Of a stretch of 58,278 bases of DNA, positions 8,063-17,411 are shown in pieces. The notes below the pieces were generated by a model. It was not told the DNA's origin and ran no database searches. It worked only from the letters and a program-made list of their open reading frames with translations. The stretch spans positions 1 through 58,278 of the forward strand of contig JAAYIF010000011.1 in the NCBI GenBank assembly GCA_012523575.1. Direction: 5' to 3'. Each line of letters opens with the position of its first letter. The stretch's first letter is position 1. The translations under genes were made by a program, and so were the position numbers. Source of the DNA: Clostridia bacterium. GTDB taxonomy: Bacteria; Bacillota; DTU086.

Positions 8063-9523
8063 CTAAATACCCAGTTGCAACGAACCCAATGCTCCGCTTA
8101 CCCACTCAAAGAAGGGTGCCGGCCAAACACCTACAATTATTGCAGCAAGGGCCAAAACCAGCATTGGAGCAAGGATGTTCAGGGGAACTTCTTTAATGTT
8201 TTCTGCTCCCTGCATTGGTCTACCGAAAAATGCGTATCTTACAAAGGAAAGAGCGTATGCACTGGTTAGAACTGCACCGGCAATTGCTACCACTGCAAAG
8301 AACGTGTTGCCGCTGGATGCCACTCCCGCAAAGATCATCCACTCGCTCTGGAAGCCTGAAAGGGGCGGACATCCGCATAGGGACAAAGCAGCTACCGATG
8401 CACAAAACGCAGTAACCGGCATCCTTGTACACAAGCCGCTAATTTCATCGATACGGTTCTTACCAGTGGTGTATATAATTACTGCCACAACCATGAACAG
8501 TAAAACTTTAGCTACTCCGTGGTTTATGATATGGAACGCAGCCCCGCCTATACCAAGACCGTGAGCCGAACCAATACCAAACAGGACATAACCCATTTGG
8601 CTCATACTGGAGTAAGCAAGAAATCTTCTTAAATTTTTCTGGGCAAAGGCCATAATTCCACCGTAGTACAGGGTAATCAGTGCTAAGGTCATTATGGGAA
8701 TGCTTAACTGGGATATAATTTCTGTCGGAAACGGTGTAAATACAAAGCGGATAATACCGTAAATACCAGCTCCCATCATACCCCCTGACATGGTTATGGC
8801 CGCTGGCAGAGGTGCAGCCTCATAGGTATCCGGAAGCCAGCTATGGAATGGGAACATTGCCAGCTTAAATCCAAATCCCAAAACAAAGAGCCAGATCAAT
8901 ACCTTTAAAATGGATGGATCCACATCAGCCAATACTTCTCTGTATGCATAGATATCTGTTACGCCTTTTACTGAGAAGATCCACAGGATCGCAAGTAGAA
9001 TTAATACGGCACCAACGTGAGTATACACAAAGTATTTAAGAGCAATTCTTCCTCTATCCTCACGGTCGCCCCAGAATGCAAGCATTGCAGTGGACGGAAT
9101 CAGCAGAGCTTCCCAGAAGAGGTAAAACTGAATTGCATTAGCTGCCATTGCTACTCCGTTCATTGCAGCTAAGAACACCAGCATCCAACCGTAAAAGGAT
9201 GACTGTTCCACTTCCTTACCTTTATATTCATGGGGCATAAAGGCTATAGCCAATGCTGTCAGGGCAGACGCTACCACCATTGCTATAGTTGCAAGTCCAT
9301 CAATTCTGAATGAGAATTCTATTCCCAAACCCTCTATCCACGGCCATGAAACATCTATTGGAGCATTACCCCATTGTAAGAACGTAAGCCATAAAGCCAG
9401 GACTGTTACAACAGCCGCCACTCCGCCCGAGAAGGCTCTTACCCGAGGCGGCTTGACAAATAATACCGCCAGCGCTCCGATTATGGGGACAAGCAAGATT
9501 AAGCCCATTATTGTATCAGCCAA
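8063..9523 (-). CDS. Hydrogenase antiporter-like subunit, NuoM type
   Basis: A 486-residue polytopic membrane protein of the NuoM/MrpD family. The signature GFGFKLAMFPFHSWLPDTYEAAPLPAAITMSG (around residues 217-248) contains the channel lysine, and QFYLFWEALLIPSTAMLAFWG carries the helix 5 glutamate. The start is TTG with GGGGGG seven bases upstream. It sits between the NuoL- and NuoN-like genes, giving the L-M-N order of complex I operons. Confidence 0.91.
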   Translation of the reverse strand: MADTIMGLILLVPIIGALAVLFVKPPRVRAFSGGVAAVVTVLALWLTFLQWGNAPIDVSWPWIEGLGIEFSFRIDGLATIAMVVASALTALAIAFMPHEYKGKEVEQSSFYGWMLVFLAAMNGVAMAANAIQFYLFWEALLIPSTAMLAFWGDREDRGRIALKYFVYTHVGAVLILLAILWIFSVKGVTDIYAYREVLADVDPSILKVLIWLFVLGFGFKLAMFPFHSWLPDTYEAAPLPAAITMSGGMMGAGIYGIIRFVFTPFPTEIISQLSIPIMTLALITLYYGGIMAFAQKNLRRFLAYSSMSQMGYVLFGIGSAHGLGIGGAAFHIINHGVAKVLLFMVVAVIIYTTGKNRIDEISGLCTRMPVTAFCASVAALSLCGCPPLSGFQSEWMIFAGVASSGNTFFAVVAIAGAVLTSAYALSFVRYAFFGRPMQGAENIKEVPLNILAPMLVLALAAIIVGVWPAPFFEWVSGALGSLQLGI

Positions 9524-9536
9524 CTCATTTCCCCCC

Positions 9537-11372
9537 TTACACTGCTAAAAACATAACTATAAGTACCAACAACATTCCGGTTATGATTCCCACAACGTTG
9601 TAGGAAACGTCCCCTGGATGCATTACTTTTCCGGCTTTTCCTGCACTCAACGATAGTGAAGCCAAACCTCTGTTTATTCCTCTCTCCAATACGTACTCGT
9701 CTATAGCTGAAAGGATGGATTTTCCAATCTCCCTGGTTCCATAGAATACAGTCAGGTAAATGCTTTCAATTCCGTAACCGGCCTTAAGAATATTAGCAAG
9801 GGATGGTGATGCTTTTTCCAGTGCCTTTCCGGAATCCTTCACCGACCAGTAAATGAGCAAACCTAATGCCACGGCTCCAAGGGAAAGAAGTAATGCAACA
9901 CTGGTCACCGTGTGATGCAGAAGTTCTCCCACACTCATGGCGTGCACTGCAAGACCACTTTCTTGCATCTTTGTGGAGTAGAAACCTACACCCAACCAAG
10001 AAGTTACAGCACCAATTGCCAACAGCCCCAGAGGTATTTTCATAGCCAAACCGGGATCGTGCAAATGTTTATCAGAAGTACCGCAGAAGACCAGATAATA
10101 AGCCCTAAAGGAATAAACAACCGTAAGGACTGCCGCTAAAACAAGGAGAACTGTGCCAAGAATATTTCCGGACTCCAATGCAGCTCCGATAACCATATCC
10201 TTACTCCAGAAACCATTAAAAATAGGAATACCCGCCAAACAAAGGGTACCTATCAGATAACAGGTTCCCGTAAATTTCATTTGACGGCCAACTCCGCCGC
10301 CCATTTCGTACATATTCCTTATGCCGCCGAGATGATGAATAACTGCACCGGCACAGAGAAAGAGTAGAGCTTTGAAAATTGCGTGGTTGATCAAGTGGAA
10401 TTTCGCCGCAAAAATGCTTCCTGCTCCAACCGCTGCAAACATGTAGCCCAACTGGCTAACCGTTGAATAAGCAAGAACACGCTTAAAATCAGGTTCCACC
10501 AGGGCAAGGGTAGCAGTAAGGAAAGCAGTTATGGCACCGACCAGCAGTACCGCTTCTGCCCAGCCTGGTACGGTATGGAAAATGGGATAGGTTCTTGCCA
10601 TAAGGTATACACCGGCGTTAACCATTGTAGCAGCGTGGATCAACGCACTGATGGTTGTAGGAGCTTCCATAGCGTCCGCCAACCAAACGTGGAGCGGCGC
10701 CTGAGCAGATTTACCCATAGCACCCAAAAGCATTCCAAAGGCAGCTATAGCCAAAACGGTTCCTGGAATTTCACCTGCCGCAATGGCATCGGCTATTTCC
10801 AGGAAGTTAAAGGTATGGGGTTCCATGGAAAAGTACAGGGCCAAAATACCCACCAAAAGCCCCACGTCCCCAAGTCTGGTGGTCAGAAAAGCTTTCATAC
10901 CGGCACGGGCAGCCTTTGGATCGCTATAATAATAACCGATAAGAGCATAGGAAGTTAAACCCACAACTTCCCAAAATACATACAGCATCAAAAGGTTAGC
11001 TGTTAAAGCCAGGCCAATCATACCGCCAATGAACAATGTAAACATTGCCCAGTAACGCAGAAGATCCTTTTCATCGTTCATGTATTCAGTGGAATAAAGC
11101 GCAATAAGTGCTCCAATACATGCTGCAACAACTGTAAGAAATACCGAAAGCCCGTCAGAAAAAGCAGTAAATTTAACCAATCCCGGTATCCATTCAACTA
11201 TGGCAACTTCTCCTTCTTTAATTGTAGGAACAAGCGATAAGGCAAAGAAAGCAGTGGCAAAAACAATCACATTAGCAAAAAAACTTTCAGCCCGCTTGCC
11301 TCCAAGCTTCATCAGAGGCATTAGAGCCGCACCGATAAACGGCAGCGCTACGACAATTGCATAGCTATTCAC
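9537..11372 (-). CDS. Hydrogenase antiporter-like subunit, NuoL type
   Basis: The largest membrane subunit (611 residues). The NuoL pattern is clear: YSTEYMNDEKDLLRYWAMFTLF, LYVFWEVVGLTSYALIGYYY and GAMGKSAQAPLHVWLADAMEAPTTISALIHAATMV. After the 14-helix core there is a further ~130 residues with a hydrophilic helical stretch and a final hydrophobic helix (IITGMLLVLIVMFLAV), consistent with the lateral helix and terminal anchor of NuoL. The start is GTG with GGAGGAATGAGCT before it. This subunit would form the far end of the membrane arm. Confidence 0.92.
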   Translation of the reverse strand: MNSYAIVVALPFIGAALMPLMKLGGKRAESFFANVIVFATAFFALSLVPTIKEGEVAIVEWIPGLVKFTAFSDGLSVFLTVVAACIGALIALYSTEYMNDEKDLLRYWAMFTLFIGGMIGLALTANLLMLYVFWEVVGLTSYALIGYYYSDPKAARAGMKAFLTTRLGDVGLLVGILALYFSMEPHTFNFLEIADAIAAGEIPGTVLAIAAFGMLLGAMGKSAQAPLHVWLADAMEAPTTISALIHAATMVNAGVYLMARTYPIFHTVPGWAEAVLLVGAITAFLTATLALVEPDFKRVLAYSTVSQLGYMFAAVGAGSIFAAKFHLINHAIFKALLFLCAGAVIHHLGGIRNMYEMGGGVGRQMKFTGTCYLIGTLCLAGIPIFNGFWSKDMVIGAALESGNILGTVLLVLAAVLTVVYSFRAYYLVFCGTSDKHLHDPGLAMKIPLGLLAIGAVTSWLGVGFYSTKMQESGLAVHAMSVGELLHHTVTSVALLLSLGAVALGLLIYWSVKDSGKALEKASPSLANILKAGYGIESIYLTVFYGTREIGKSILSAIDEYVLERGINRGLASLSLSAGKAGKVMHPGDVSYNVVGIITGMLLVLIVMFLAV

Positions 11373-11399
11373 AGCTCATTCCTCCATTCCTTCACCCTT

Positions 11400-11702
11400 T
11401 TACCCTTTTAATCTTGTCAACAATTCAGTGTTGATGTCACCGTACAGACGCTTAGCGTTAATAATTATACTTAAAGCCACAGCAACAACAACGGCATCAA
11501 TGGTAATACTTAAAACCGCAACCGCCTGCGCCAAAGCAATTTTTCCCCCAAAGAAACCACTGGAAACCAAAGTAAGGGTGACAGCACGGTTCAAAATTTC
11601 AATACCGATAAGAGTCTTAATCATACTACGGTTAGCAACAATACAGAACAGACCTAACACAAAAATAACCACCGCAATGGAAAAATTAAAAGTCAATGTC
11701 AT
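11400..11702 (-). CDS. Hydrogenase membrane subunit, NuoK/MbhG/MrpC type
   Basis: A 100-residue protein with three predicted helices, the size and topology of NuoK. E35 in TLIGIEILNRAV occupies the place of the essential helix 2 glutamate of NuoK. In helix 3, where NuoK has a second glutamate, there is an aspartate, D69, in VLSITIDAVVVAVAL. The ATG overlaps the stop of the upstream gene by four bases (ATGA) and has AAGGGGGATT upstream. Confidence 0.85.
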   Translation of the reverse strand: MTLTFNFSIAVVIFVLGLFCIVANRSMIKTLIGIEILNRAVTLTLVSSGFFGGKIALAQAVAVLSITIDAVVVAVALSIIINAKRLYGDINTELLTRLKG

Positions 11703-11944
11703 AGCCTAATCCCCCTTAACAGCACAACCACTCCCATTACGCCGGATAAGACCAATGCCCCCTGAACCAAAACATCCAAGGACCGGCCAATCCAAAGCGT
11801 AAGGCGAAAATCCGTGGTTGAAGCAGCAATTGATGCTAAATTCGCGGGATTACCGACCACTGTGCTAAATATAAAATAACCTACAAGGGCTATAACAATT
11901 AAGCCCACGCCCAGTATGGACGGAGGTACATACCTGTTACTCAT
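11699..11944 (-). CDS. Small hydrogenase membrane subunit, resembling the C-terminal half of NuoJ (MbhE-like)
   Basis: An 81-residue protein with two hydrophobic helices separated by a polar loop (VGNPANLASIAASTTDFRLTLWIGRSLD). The second helix and preceding loop, GRSLDVLVQGALVLSGVMGVVVLLR, resemble the last helix of NuoJ, where a polar turn leads into a glycine-rich helix ending in arginine. Together with the next gene upstream it would make one NuoJ-sized unit, like MbhD+MbhE of archaeal membrane hydrogenases or the C-terminus of MrpA. The call rests on order, size and topology more than on residue identity. GGGAGGGG precedes the ATG; it overlaps its neighbours on both sides. Confidence 0.6.
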   Translation of the reverse strand: MSNRYVPPSILGVGLIVIALVGYFIFSTVVGNPANLASIAASTTDFRLTLWIGRSLDVLVQGALVLSGVMGVVVLLRGIRL

Positions 11945-12182
11945 CCTGTTGCCCCTCCCTTGAATTAATTAGTGAAATGGCTGCTATGAATAGGATTGTT
12001 ACCATTCCTGCGCCAACACTTAACTCAAACACCCCTGCATAAGGCGATTCCATTTGAAAGAAAATTACTGCCAAGATAATACTTGCAATACCCAACGACA
12101 GAGCAGAGTATAATAAGTCCTTCAAAAAAACCGCTAAAAATATACCTACAACCAGCAGCACCAATAATAACTGAGATACCAT
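11937..12182 (-). CDS. Small hydrogenase membrane subunit, resembling the N-terminal half of NuoJ (MbhD-like)
   Basis: First gene of the hydrogenase operon; 81 residues with three predicted helices. The third helix region, SPYAGVFELSVGAGMVTILFIAAISL, matches the NuoJ pattern in which a valine/alanine-rich stretch leads into Y-A-G-A and a hydrophobic helix, with the pi-bulge region that connects to the E-channel in complex I. Its ATG is preceded by GAGGGTG with seven bases of spacing. It overlaps the next gene by eight bases. DUF4040/MbhD is the alternative family name. Confidence 0.65.
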   Translation of the reverse strand: MVSQLLLVLLVVGIFLAVFLKDLLYSALSLGIASIILAVIFFQMESPYAGVFELSVGAGMVTILFIAAISLINSREGQQDE

Positions 12183-12199
12183 GGCACTTCACCCTCTTT

Positions 12200-12257
12200 C
12201 GGTGGAAATCTAAGAACTTCGTCCTTGCAACCTACCACCGATGAGCTCCGGTTTCAC
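12200..12257 (-). ncRNA. Structured leader of the hydrogenase operon with possible 15-codon leader peptide
   Basis: Between the promoter region and the first structural gene the transcript can fold into a two-part hairpin. The outer stem CGGTGG (12235-12240) pairs perfectly with CCACCG (12200-12205); the inner stem AAGGAC (12221-12226) pairs with GTTCTT (12212-12217) over a GAA loop. Asymmetric internal loops lie between the stems. The same stretch can be read as a small frame, GTG at 12257 to TAG at 12210, encoding MKPELIGGRLQGRSS, with GGGGAGGA just upstream. It matches no riboswitch class that I can recognise. Either an RNA element that senses a hydrogenase-related signal or a translated leader is possible; both are inference. 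Confidence 0.45.
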
Positions 12258-12355
12258 CTCCTCCCCATTAATTGTCTTTAATTTACCTTAAAAATCCAAC
12301 ATCCTTTAATTTAAAAGAAAAATTTAAATATGCGCCAAAAACCCACTTTCACATA

Positions 12356-12385
12356 ACTGTAGTATAGCATAACTTCATTAGTCAA
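12356..12385 (-). promoter_or_regulatory. Candidate sigma-A promoter of the hydrogenase operon
   Basis: Upstream of the leader the minus strand carries TTGACT (12380-12385), 18 bases, then TACAGT (12356-12361); an overlapping TATACT lies at 12361-12366 but only 13 bases from the -35 box. The surroundings are AT-rich. A transcript from here would have a leader of about 170 bases. Confidence 0.4.
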
Positions 12386-12458
12386 GTATTAATAAAATAT
12401 TTCTTTTTTCTTACATGATTACAGTTATCATTACATAAATATCTCAATTTTTTTCAAT

Positions 12459-13772
12459 TTATTGGCCGATGTTTAAAATTTTTTTCAAGGCTTCCTTTGC
12501 ACCCTTGATAATGTAAAAACTTCCGGCAACACACAAACATCCCCTAAACTTTTGCGCAGCTTTTAAACCCAAAAAAGCAGCCTTTTCGATTTCTTCACAT
12601 ATACATACATTATTAATGTATTTACAAAAATAATCCCCTAAGACCTGCCAGTTTCCTGCCCTTTTGTTATCAGGTTTTGTTACTACAACGGCACAGGGAT
12701 ACCCTCCCCATATCTCCACTGCTTCCAATCTATCCTTATCCTCCAGCATGCCCGTCACCAGAATAAGGTTTTTAACCCCTAGTTCTTCCTTTAAAACATT
12801 TTTAAGGGCATTTATGCCGGCACTGTTGTGGGCAGCATCTAAAACCACGAGGGGATGGGCATTTAAAATTTCCACCCGGGCCGGACACCGGGCATTTTTA
12901 AAGCCAGCCCTGATATGCTCCTCTTTAATGGAAAAACCCCTTTGAACCAAAATCTCTAAGGTTAAAAGTGAGGTGGCAGCATTTAGGATCTGGTGGTCGC
13001 CGACCATGGAGAGCATAAGATGATCCAATGAAAATATTCTACCCTTCAGTTGACATTCCTGCATGAAAAGTCCGTTAATTATCTGAATTTTGTTTTTTTT
13101 TAAAAAAATTTTGTCTCCAACATACAAAAACGAAGCATTCTTTTTTATGCATTCCCGCTTAAAAACTTCCCGCACCTCTTCCGATTCCTCTGCGGTGACT
13201 AAAATACCTCCTTTTTTTATTATTCCGGCCTTTTCCAGGGCAATTTGACCGACATCTCCTCCCAGGTACTGGGTGTGGTCCCTGCTGATATTTGTTATTA
13301 CACTCACCTCAGGCAGGGGTATTACATTGGTGGCATCAAAGCGCCCCCCCATCCCCACTTCCATCACTGCCACATCCACATTTTTTTCTTGGAAATAAAT
13401 TAAGGAAAGGGAGGTTAGAGTTTCAAATTCCGTGGGACGGTCGGAAAGCTTTTCAGAAACCCCTTTAATGCGGGAAAGAATTTCCGCAAAATCATCCTCT
13501 GATATCAACTCTCCATTTATTGAGATACGCTCCCGGTAATTATAAATATGAGGCGAGGTATAAAGACCCACTCTGTACCCCGCCTCTTTTAAAACTGCCG
13601 CAGTCATGGCAGCGGTGGAACCTTTTCCGTTGGTTCCGGCTATGTGCACATATTTTAAATTCAAGTGCGGGTTGCCTAACCTATAAAGGAGTTCCCTTAT
13701 ACGCTTTAAACCCGGTTTAATTCCAAAACGATCAAGGTTTAAAAGATATTGTTCCGCCTCAAAGTAATCCAT
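12459..13772 (-). CDS. folC: Bifunctional folylpolyglutamate synthase/dihydrofolate synthase
   Basis: FolC adds glutamate to dihydropteroate or to folates using ATP. The 437-residue protein has the Mur-ligase P-loop AGTNGKGSTAAMTAAVL (about residues 45-61), the TSPHIYNYRERI segment, the VMEVGMGGRFDATNVI motif and DAAHNSAGINAL in the C-terminal domain. It starts five bases after the valS stop with GAGGT upstream, so it is co-transcribed with valS, as in many Firmicutes. The region after its stop (12183-12458) holds the hydrogenase promoter and leader. Confidence 0.95.
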   Translation of the reverse strand: MDYFEAEQYLLNLDRFGIKPGLKRIRELLYRLGNPHLNLKYVHIAGTNGKGSTAAMTAAVLKEAGYRVGLYTSPHIYNYRERISINGELISEDDFAEILSRIKGVSEKLSDRPTEFETLTSLSLIYFQEKNVDVAVMEVGMGGRFDATNVIPLPEVSVITNISRDHTQYLGGDVGQIALEKAGIIKKGGILVTAEESEEVREVFKRECIKKNASFLYVGDKIFLKKNKIQIINGLFMQECQLKGRIFSLDHLMLSMVGDHQILNAATSLLTLEILVQRGFSIKEEHIRAGFKNARCPARVEILNAHPLVVLDAAHNSAGINALKNVLKEELGVKNLILVTGMLEDKDRLEAVEIWGGYPCAVVVTKPDNKRAGNWQVLGDYFCKYINNVCICEEIEKAAFLGLKAAQKFRGCLCVAGSFYIIKGAKEALKKILNIGQ

Positions 13773-13777
13773 GGTAT

Positions 13778-16432
13778 TTACCTCAACACCTTAAGCCTTT
13801 CTTCTAAAGCGGCTTTCTTTTCTTCGAACTCCCGCTTCTTAGCTTTTTCTTTTTCCACAACCTGAGGAGGAGCCTTTTTCAAAAATCCTTCATTGCTAAG
13901 CTTTTTATCTGTCTTTTTCAATTCCCCGTTAATCTCTGCCAATTCTTTTTCAAGACGTTTGATTTCTACCTCAAAGTCAATAATCCCTTCCAACGGAACA
14001 AAAACTTCAGCTCCCGTCACCACAGCAGCAGCAGATTTTTTAGGTTGTTCTTCAAGATTAATTACCACTTCTGTCCCTTCTACTCCGGCAAGCTTTTTAA
14101 TATGCTCCATTCCAGAACGGATAATTGCGGCACCACTTTCGTCTTTAGCGGAGATTATTATATTCACTTTTTGGGAAGGTTTGATATTCATTTCTGCCCG
14201 AATATTCCTAATGCCCCTTATAACCTCCATGATAAGCTCCATCTGCTTTTCCGCTTCTTCATCTTCATATTTGCTCTCCGCCTTAGGCCAGCTGGAAACC
14301 ATAATACTGGGTTCTTCATGGGGCAGCTTCTGCCAGATCTCCTCGGTAATAAAGGGCATGAAGGGATGAAGGAGCTTCATGGTATTGGCCAGAACAAAAC
14401 TCAAAGTAAATTGAGCCCTTTTTCTGCTTTCTTCGGAAACCTTTCCGTGTAAGCGGTCCTTTACCAGCTCAATATACCAGTCGCAAAACTCATTCCATAT
14501 GAAATCATATATACTGCGGGCCGCTTCGCCCAACTCATAATTTTCAAGGTTTCTCGTTACATCTTTTACGGTTTTGTTGTATCTGCTTAAAAGCCACCGG
14601 TCTTCCAGTTCCGGCTCAATTTCTCCTCCACCACCGTCATAATCCCCTAAGTTCATCAACGCAAAGCGTGAGGCGTTCCAAATTTTATTGGCAAAGTTTC
14701 TCGTTCCCTCAAGCCTTTCAAAATGAAATCTTATGTCATTTCCAGGAGTATTCCCTGTTACCAGCATGAAACGCAGAACATCTGAACCGTACTGATCAAT
14801 TACCTCAATGGGATCAACCCCGTTGCCCAAGGACTTGCTCATTTTTCTCCCTAGGGAATCCAAAATCAATCCATGAATAAAAACTTCATGGAAGGGTACA
14901 TCCTTCATGAATTCCAGGCCCATAAAGATCATCCTGGCAACCCAGAAGAAAATAATATCCCTTCCCGTTACCAGAACAGTTGTGGGATAAAAATGCTTAA
15001 GCTCCGCAGTTTCTTCGGGCCAACCCAGGGTGGAAAAGGGCCATAATGCTGAACTAAACCATGTATCCAGCACATCCGGATCCTGGCGGATCTCCTTGCT
15101 GCCACATTCTGTACACTCTTCCGGATCATAGCTTTCACACATTTCAGCCCCGCATTCTTTACAGTACCAAACAGGAATCCTATGCCCCCACCAAAGCTGC
15201 CTTGATATGCACCAGTCATTGATATTCTCCAGCCAATTTAAATAAATTTTGGTAAAGCGCTCAGGGATAAATCTCACCTTTCCTTCCACAGCGGCCCTGA
15301 TTGCCGGCTCAGCCAGGGGCTTCATTTTGACAAACCACTGCTCCGATACAAGGGGTTCAATAACCGTGCCGCATCGGTAACAGCATCCCACGGAATGGGT
15401 ATAATCTTCAACCTTCACAAGGAGGTCTTGCTCTTCCAAATCCCGCACAAGCTGTTCCCTGCATTCATAGCGGTCCATGCCTTCATACTTGCCCGCTTCC
15501 TTGGTCATTTTTCCTTCTTGATCTATTACCGTAACCTCCGGCAGATTATGGCGCCTGCCGATCTCGAAGTCATTGGGATCGTGGGCAGGGGTTATTTTTA
15601 CCGCACCGGTACCAAAACTGGGATCTACATATTCATCGGCAATAATAGGTATTTCCCTTCCCAGCACGGGAAGCACAGCGGTTTTACCCACCATGGAAGC
15701 GTATCTATCATCTTCGGGATTCACAGCCACTGCGGTATCTCCCAGTATGGTTTCGGGGCGCGTTGTGGCAACGGTTATATATCCCGAACCGTCCCTTAAA
15801 GGATAGCGCACGTACCACAGCTTGCTGTCCCTTTCCTCATGTTCCACCTCAATATCGGAAATGGTGGTCTGGCATTTGGGGCACCAGTTGATTATATAAT
15901 TCCCCCTGTATATCAACCCCTTTTTATAAAGGGAAACAAATACTTCCCGCACTGCCCTGGAGCAGCCTTCATCCATTGTAAAACGTTCCCTTTCCCAATC
16001 ACAGGAACAACCCAAAAGGGCAAGCTGTTTGGTTATTTGCCCGCCGTATTTTTCCTTCCACTGCCAAACCCTCTCGAGAAATTTTTCCCGTCCCAAATCA
16101 TGCTTGCTTTTCCCTTCGGTTTTTGCCAGATGCTCCTCCACCCGCGTCTGGGTGGCAATACCCGCATGATCCGTTCCAGGTACCCAGAGGGTATTATAGC
16201 CCTGCATTCTTCTCATGCGTATGAGAATATCCTGGATAGTATTGTCTAAAGCATGTCCCAAATGAAGGGAACCCGTAACATTGGGAGGAGGCATTACGAT
16301 GCAAAACGGCTCTTTATCCTCCTCAACCTCGGCGTGAAAAAACTCGTTTTCCTTCCAGAAATCATACCATTTTTGTTCAACGGCCTTAGGGTCATAGGTT
16401 TTAGACAGAATTTCCTGCCCCCTTGAATTCAT
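13778..16432 (-). CDS. valS: Valyl-tRNA synthetase
   Basis: Class I aminoacyl-tRNA synthetase that charges tRNA-Val and edits mischarged threonine. At 884 residues it has the usual length. Visible are the HIGH-type motif ([18 protein letters not shown], about residues 48-65), the KMSKS motif in [13 protein letters not shown], a zinc-binding pair (CKECGAEMC...CTECGSKE), the tRNA-binding anticodon domain and a C-terminal coiled coil (about the last 65 residues, [18 protein letters not shown]). AAGGAGGAGG lies upstream of the ATG. Expression is controlled by a T-box leader just upstream. Confidence 0.97.
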   Translation of the reverse strand: MNSRGQEILSKTYDPKAVEQKWYDFWKENEFFHAEVEEDKEPFCIVMPPPNVTGSLHLGHALDNTIQDILIRMRRMQGYNTLWVPGTDHAGIATQTRVEEHLAKTEGKSKHDLGREKFLERVWQWKEKYGGQITKQLALLGCSCDWERERFTMDEGCSRAVREVFVSLYKKGLIYRGNYIINWCPKCQTTISDIEVEHEERDSKLWYVRYPLRDGSGYITVATTRPETILGDTAVAVNPEDDRYASMVGKTAVLPVLGREIPIIADEYVDPSFGTGAVKITPAHDPNDFEIGRRHNLPEVTVIDQEGKMTKEAGKYEGMDRYECREQLVRDLEEQDLLVKVEDYTHSVGCCYRCGTVIEPLVSEQWFVKMKPLAEPAIRAAVEGKVRFIPERFTKIYLNWLENINDWCISRQLWWGHRIPVWYCKECGAEMCESYDPEECTECGSKEIRQDPDVLDTWFSSALWPFSTLGWPEETAELKHFYPTTVLVTGRDIIFFWVARMIFMGLEFMKDVPFHEVFIHGLILDSLGRKMSKSLGNGVDPIEVIDQYGSDVLRFMLVTGNTPGNDIRFHFERLEGTRNFANKIWNASRFALMNLGDYDGGGGEIEPELEDRWLLSRYNKTVKDVTRNLENYELGEAARSIYDFIWNEFCDWYIELVKDRLHGKVSEESRKRAQFTLSFVLANTMKLLHPFMPFITEEIWQKLPHEEPSIMVSSWPKAESKYEDEEAEKQMELIMEVIRGIRNIRAEMNIKPSQKVNIIISAKDESGAAIIRSGMEHIKKLAGVEGTEVVINLEEQPKKSAAAVVTGAEVFVPLEGIIDFEVEIKRLEKELAEINGELKKTDKKLSNEGFLKKAPPQVVEKEKAKKREFEEKKAALEERLKVLR

Positions 16433-16477
16433 TAAACCCTGCCCTCCTCCTTAATAAAAGTTATCTAAATAATGAAG

Positions 16478-16735
16478 ATAAAAAGCCCCTCCCGTTAAGG
16501 ACGGAAGGAGCTCTCCCGCGGTACCACCTTATTTCGTACATCAAAGTACGCAAAACTCATTGGGGTTTAACGGACCCACCGTCCCCCTTACCAAGGCAAA
16601 AGCCCCTCTCAGCAGGGATTCTCCCGGGCGACGTCACCTGCCCCTCACCGAGAAAACCTTTCAGCCCAAGGGTTTTCCTCTCTGGCGGCAGAAAACAGGC
16701 TACCACTCCCGTTCATCGGCTTTATTCTTCATTTT
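16478..16735 (-). promoter_or_regulatory. T-box riboswitch of valS (leader, antiterminator and terminator)
   Basis: The minus strand carries a complete T-box leader. Stem I begins near 16722 with GATGAACGGGAGTGGTA; an AG-bulge-like CCAGAGAGG and a distal loop GGGCTGAAAGG follow. The candidate specifier is GTC (Val) at 16630-16632, followed by GCCCGGGAG as in other T-boxes. The T-box sequence AAGGTGGTACCGCGG is at 16516-16530. The terminator hairpin (16480-16512, GCTCCTTCCGT against ACGGGAGGGGC, then five T) overlaps its 3' part. Uncharged tRNA-Val would stabilise the antiterminator and switch on valS-folC. Confidence 0.95.
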
Positions 16736-16824
16736 CAGCTACAATTATAATAGCCAGGAATAACATCAAAGTCAAGTTCCCCAAGGGAAAACTGCTCCCA
16801 CCGCCCTTAAAAAGGGTTTTTGCC

Positions 16825-17217
16825 CTAAAGCCCTTCCCTTAGGTATTTCTTTCTCCGTCTATAATACAGCGCTCCATTTACCCCACAAATGCCACCCATG
16901 CAACCCAAAGAAAAATCCCTAAACAAGATAAGAGGCAAGAAGTCCGTAGTCCCAAACAGCATCATTCTAAAAATAAGAACCACCAAAGAGTAAATTAAAC
17001 CGATCCACCCGCCGTGGATCCAGCCCCTTCTTTTCACAAGCCATCCTGCAATAACCCCCCCAAGAAAGGGTGCGATAAATAGAACGCCATTTAACAGCCA
17101 GGAAATGTTATAATGGTTTTCCGGCAAAGCATAAAAAATTAATATTCCCATCATTAAAGAAAAAAGAGTAAAAGCCAAAGAGGCTCCTACCCCTGCCAGC
17201 ATACTGTAGAGATACAT
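16825..17217 (-). CDS. Four-helix membrane protein of the TIGR04086/YrzE type
   Basis: A 130-residue protein with four predicted membrane helices (about residues 4-30, 38-60, 67-90, 97-117) and a basic C-terminus. The stretch AGWLVKRRGWIHGGWIGLIYSLV fits the signature of the TIGR04086 membrane family of Firmicutes (glycine-rich turn, KKGWLHG, aromatic helix). The function of this family is unknown. It lies alone between lonA and the valS T-box, separated from both by about 90-190 bases, and may have its own promoter. Confidence 0.65.
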   Translation of the reverse strand: MYLYSMLAGVGASLAFTLFSLMMGILIFYALPENHYNISWLLNGVLFIAPFLGGVIAGWLVKRRGWIHGGWIGLIYSLVVLIFRMMLFGTTDFLPLILFRDFSLGCMGGICGVNGALYYRRRKKYLREGL

Positions 17218-17411
17218 ATAACCACCCCAAACAAAAAACTATCCTCTATGTACTTATATATTTACAGGCCAAAAATCATACCGCTAAATCCAATAGGGGC
17301 ACCACAGTTTAAGTTCGCAAATAAAGAAAACTGCAGCAGAGCCATTTTATAAAAGCTTAAGGGCACAATTATAGTGTCCTCGTTTACAACAAAGATTAGG
17401 TCAGCCCTACT

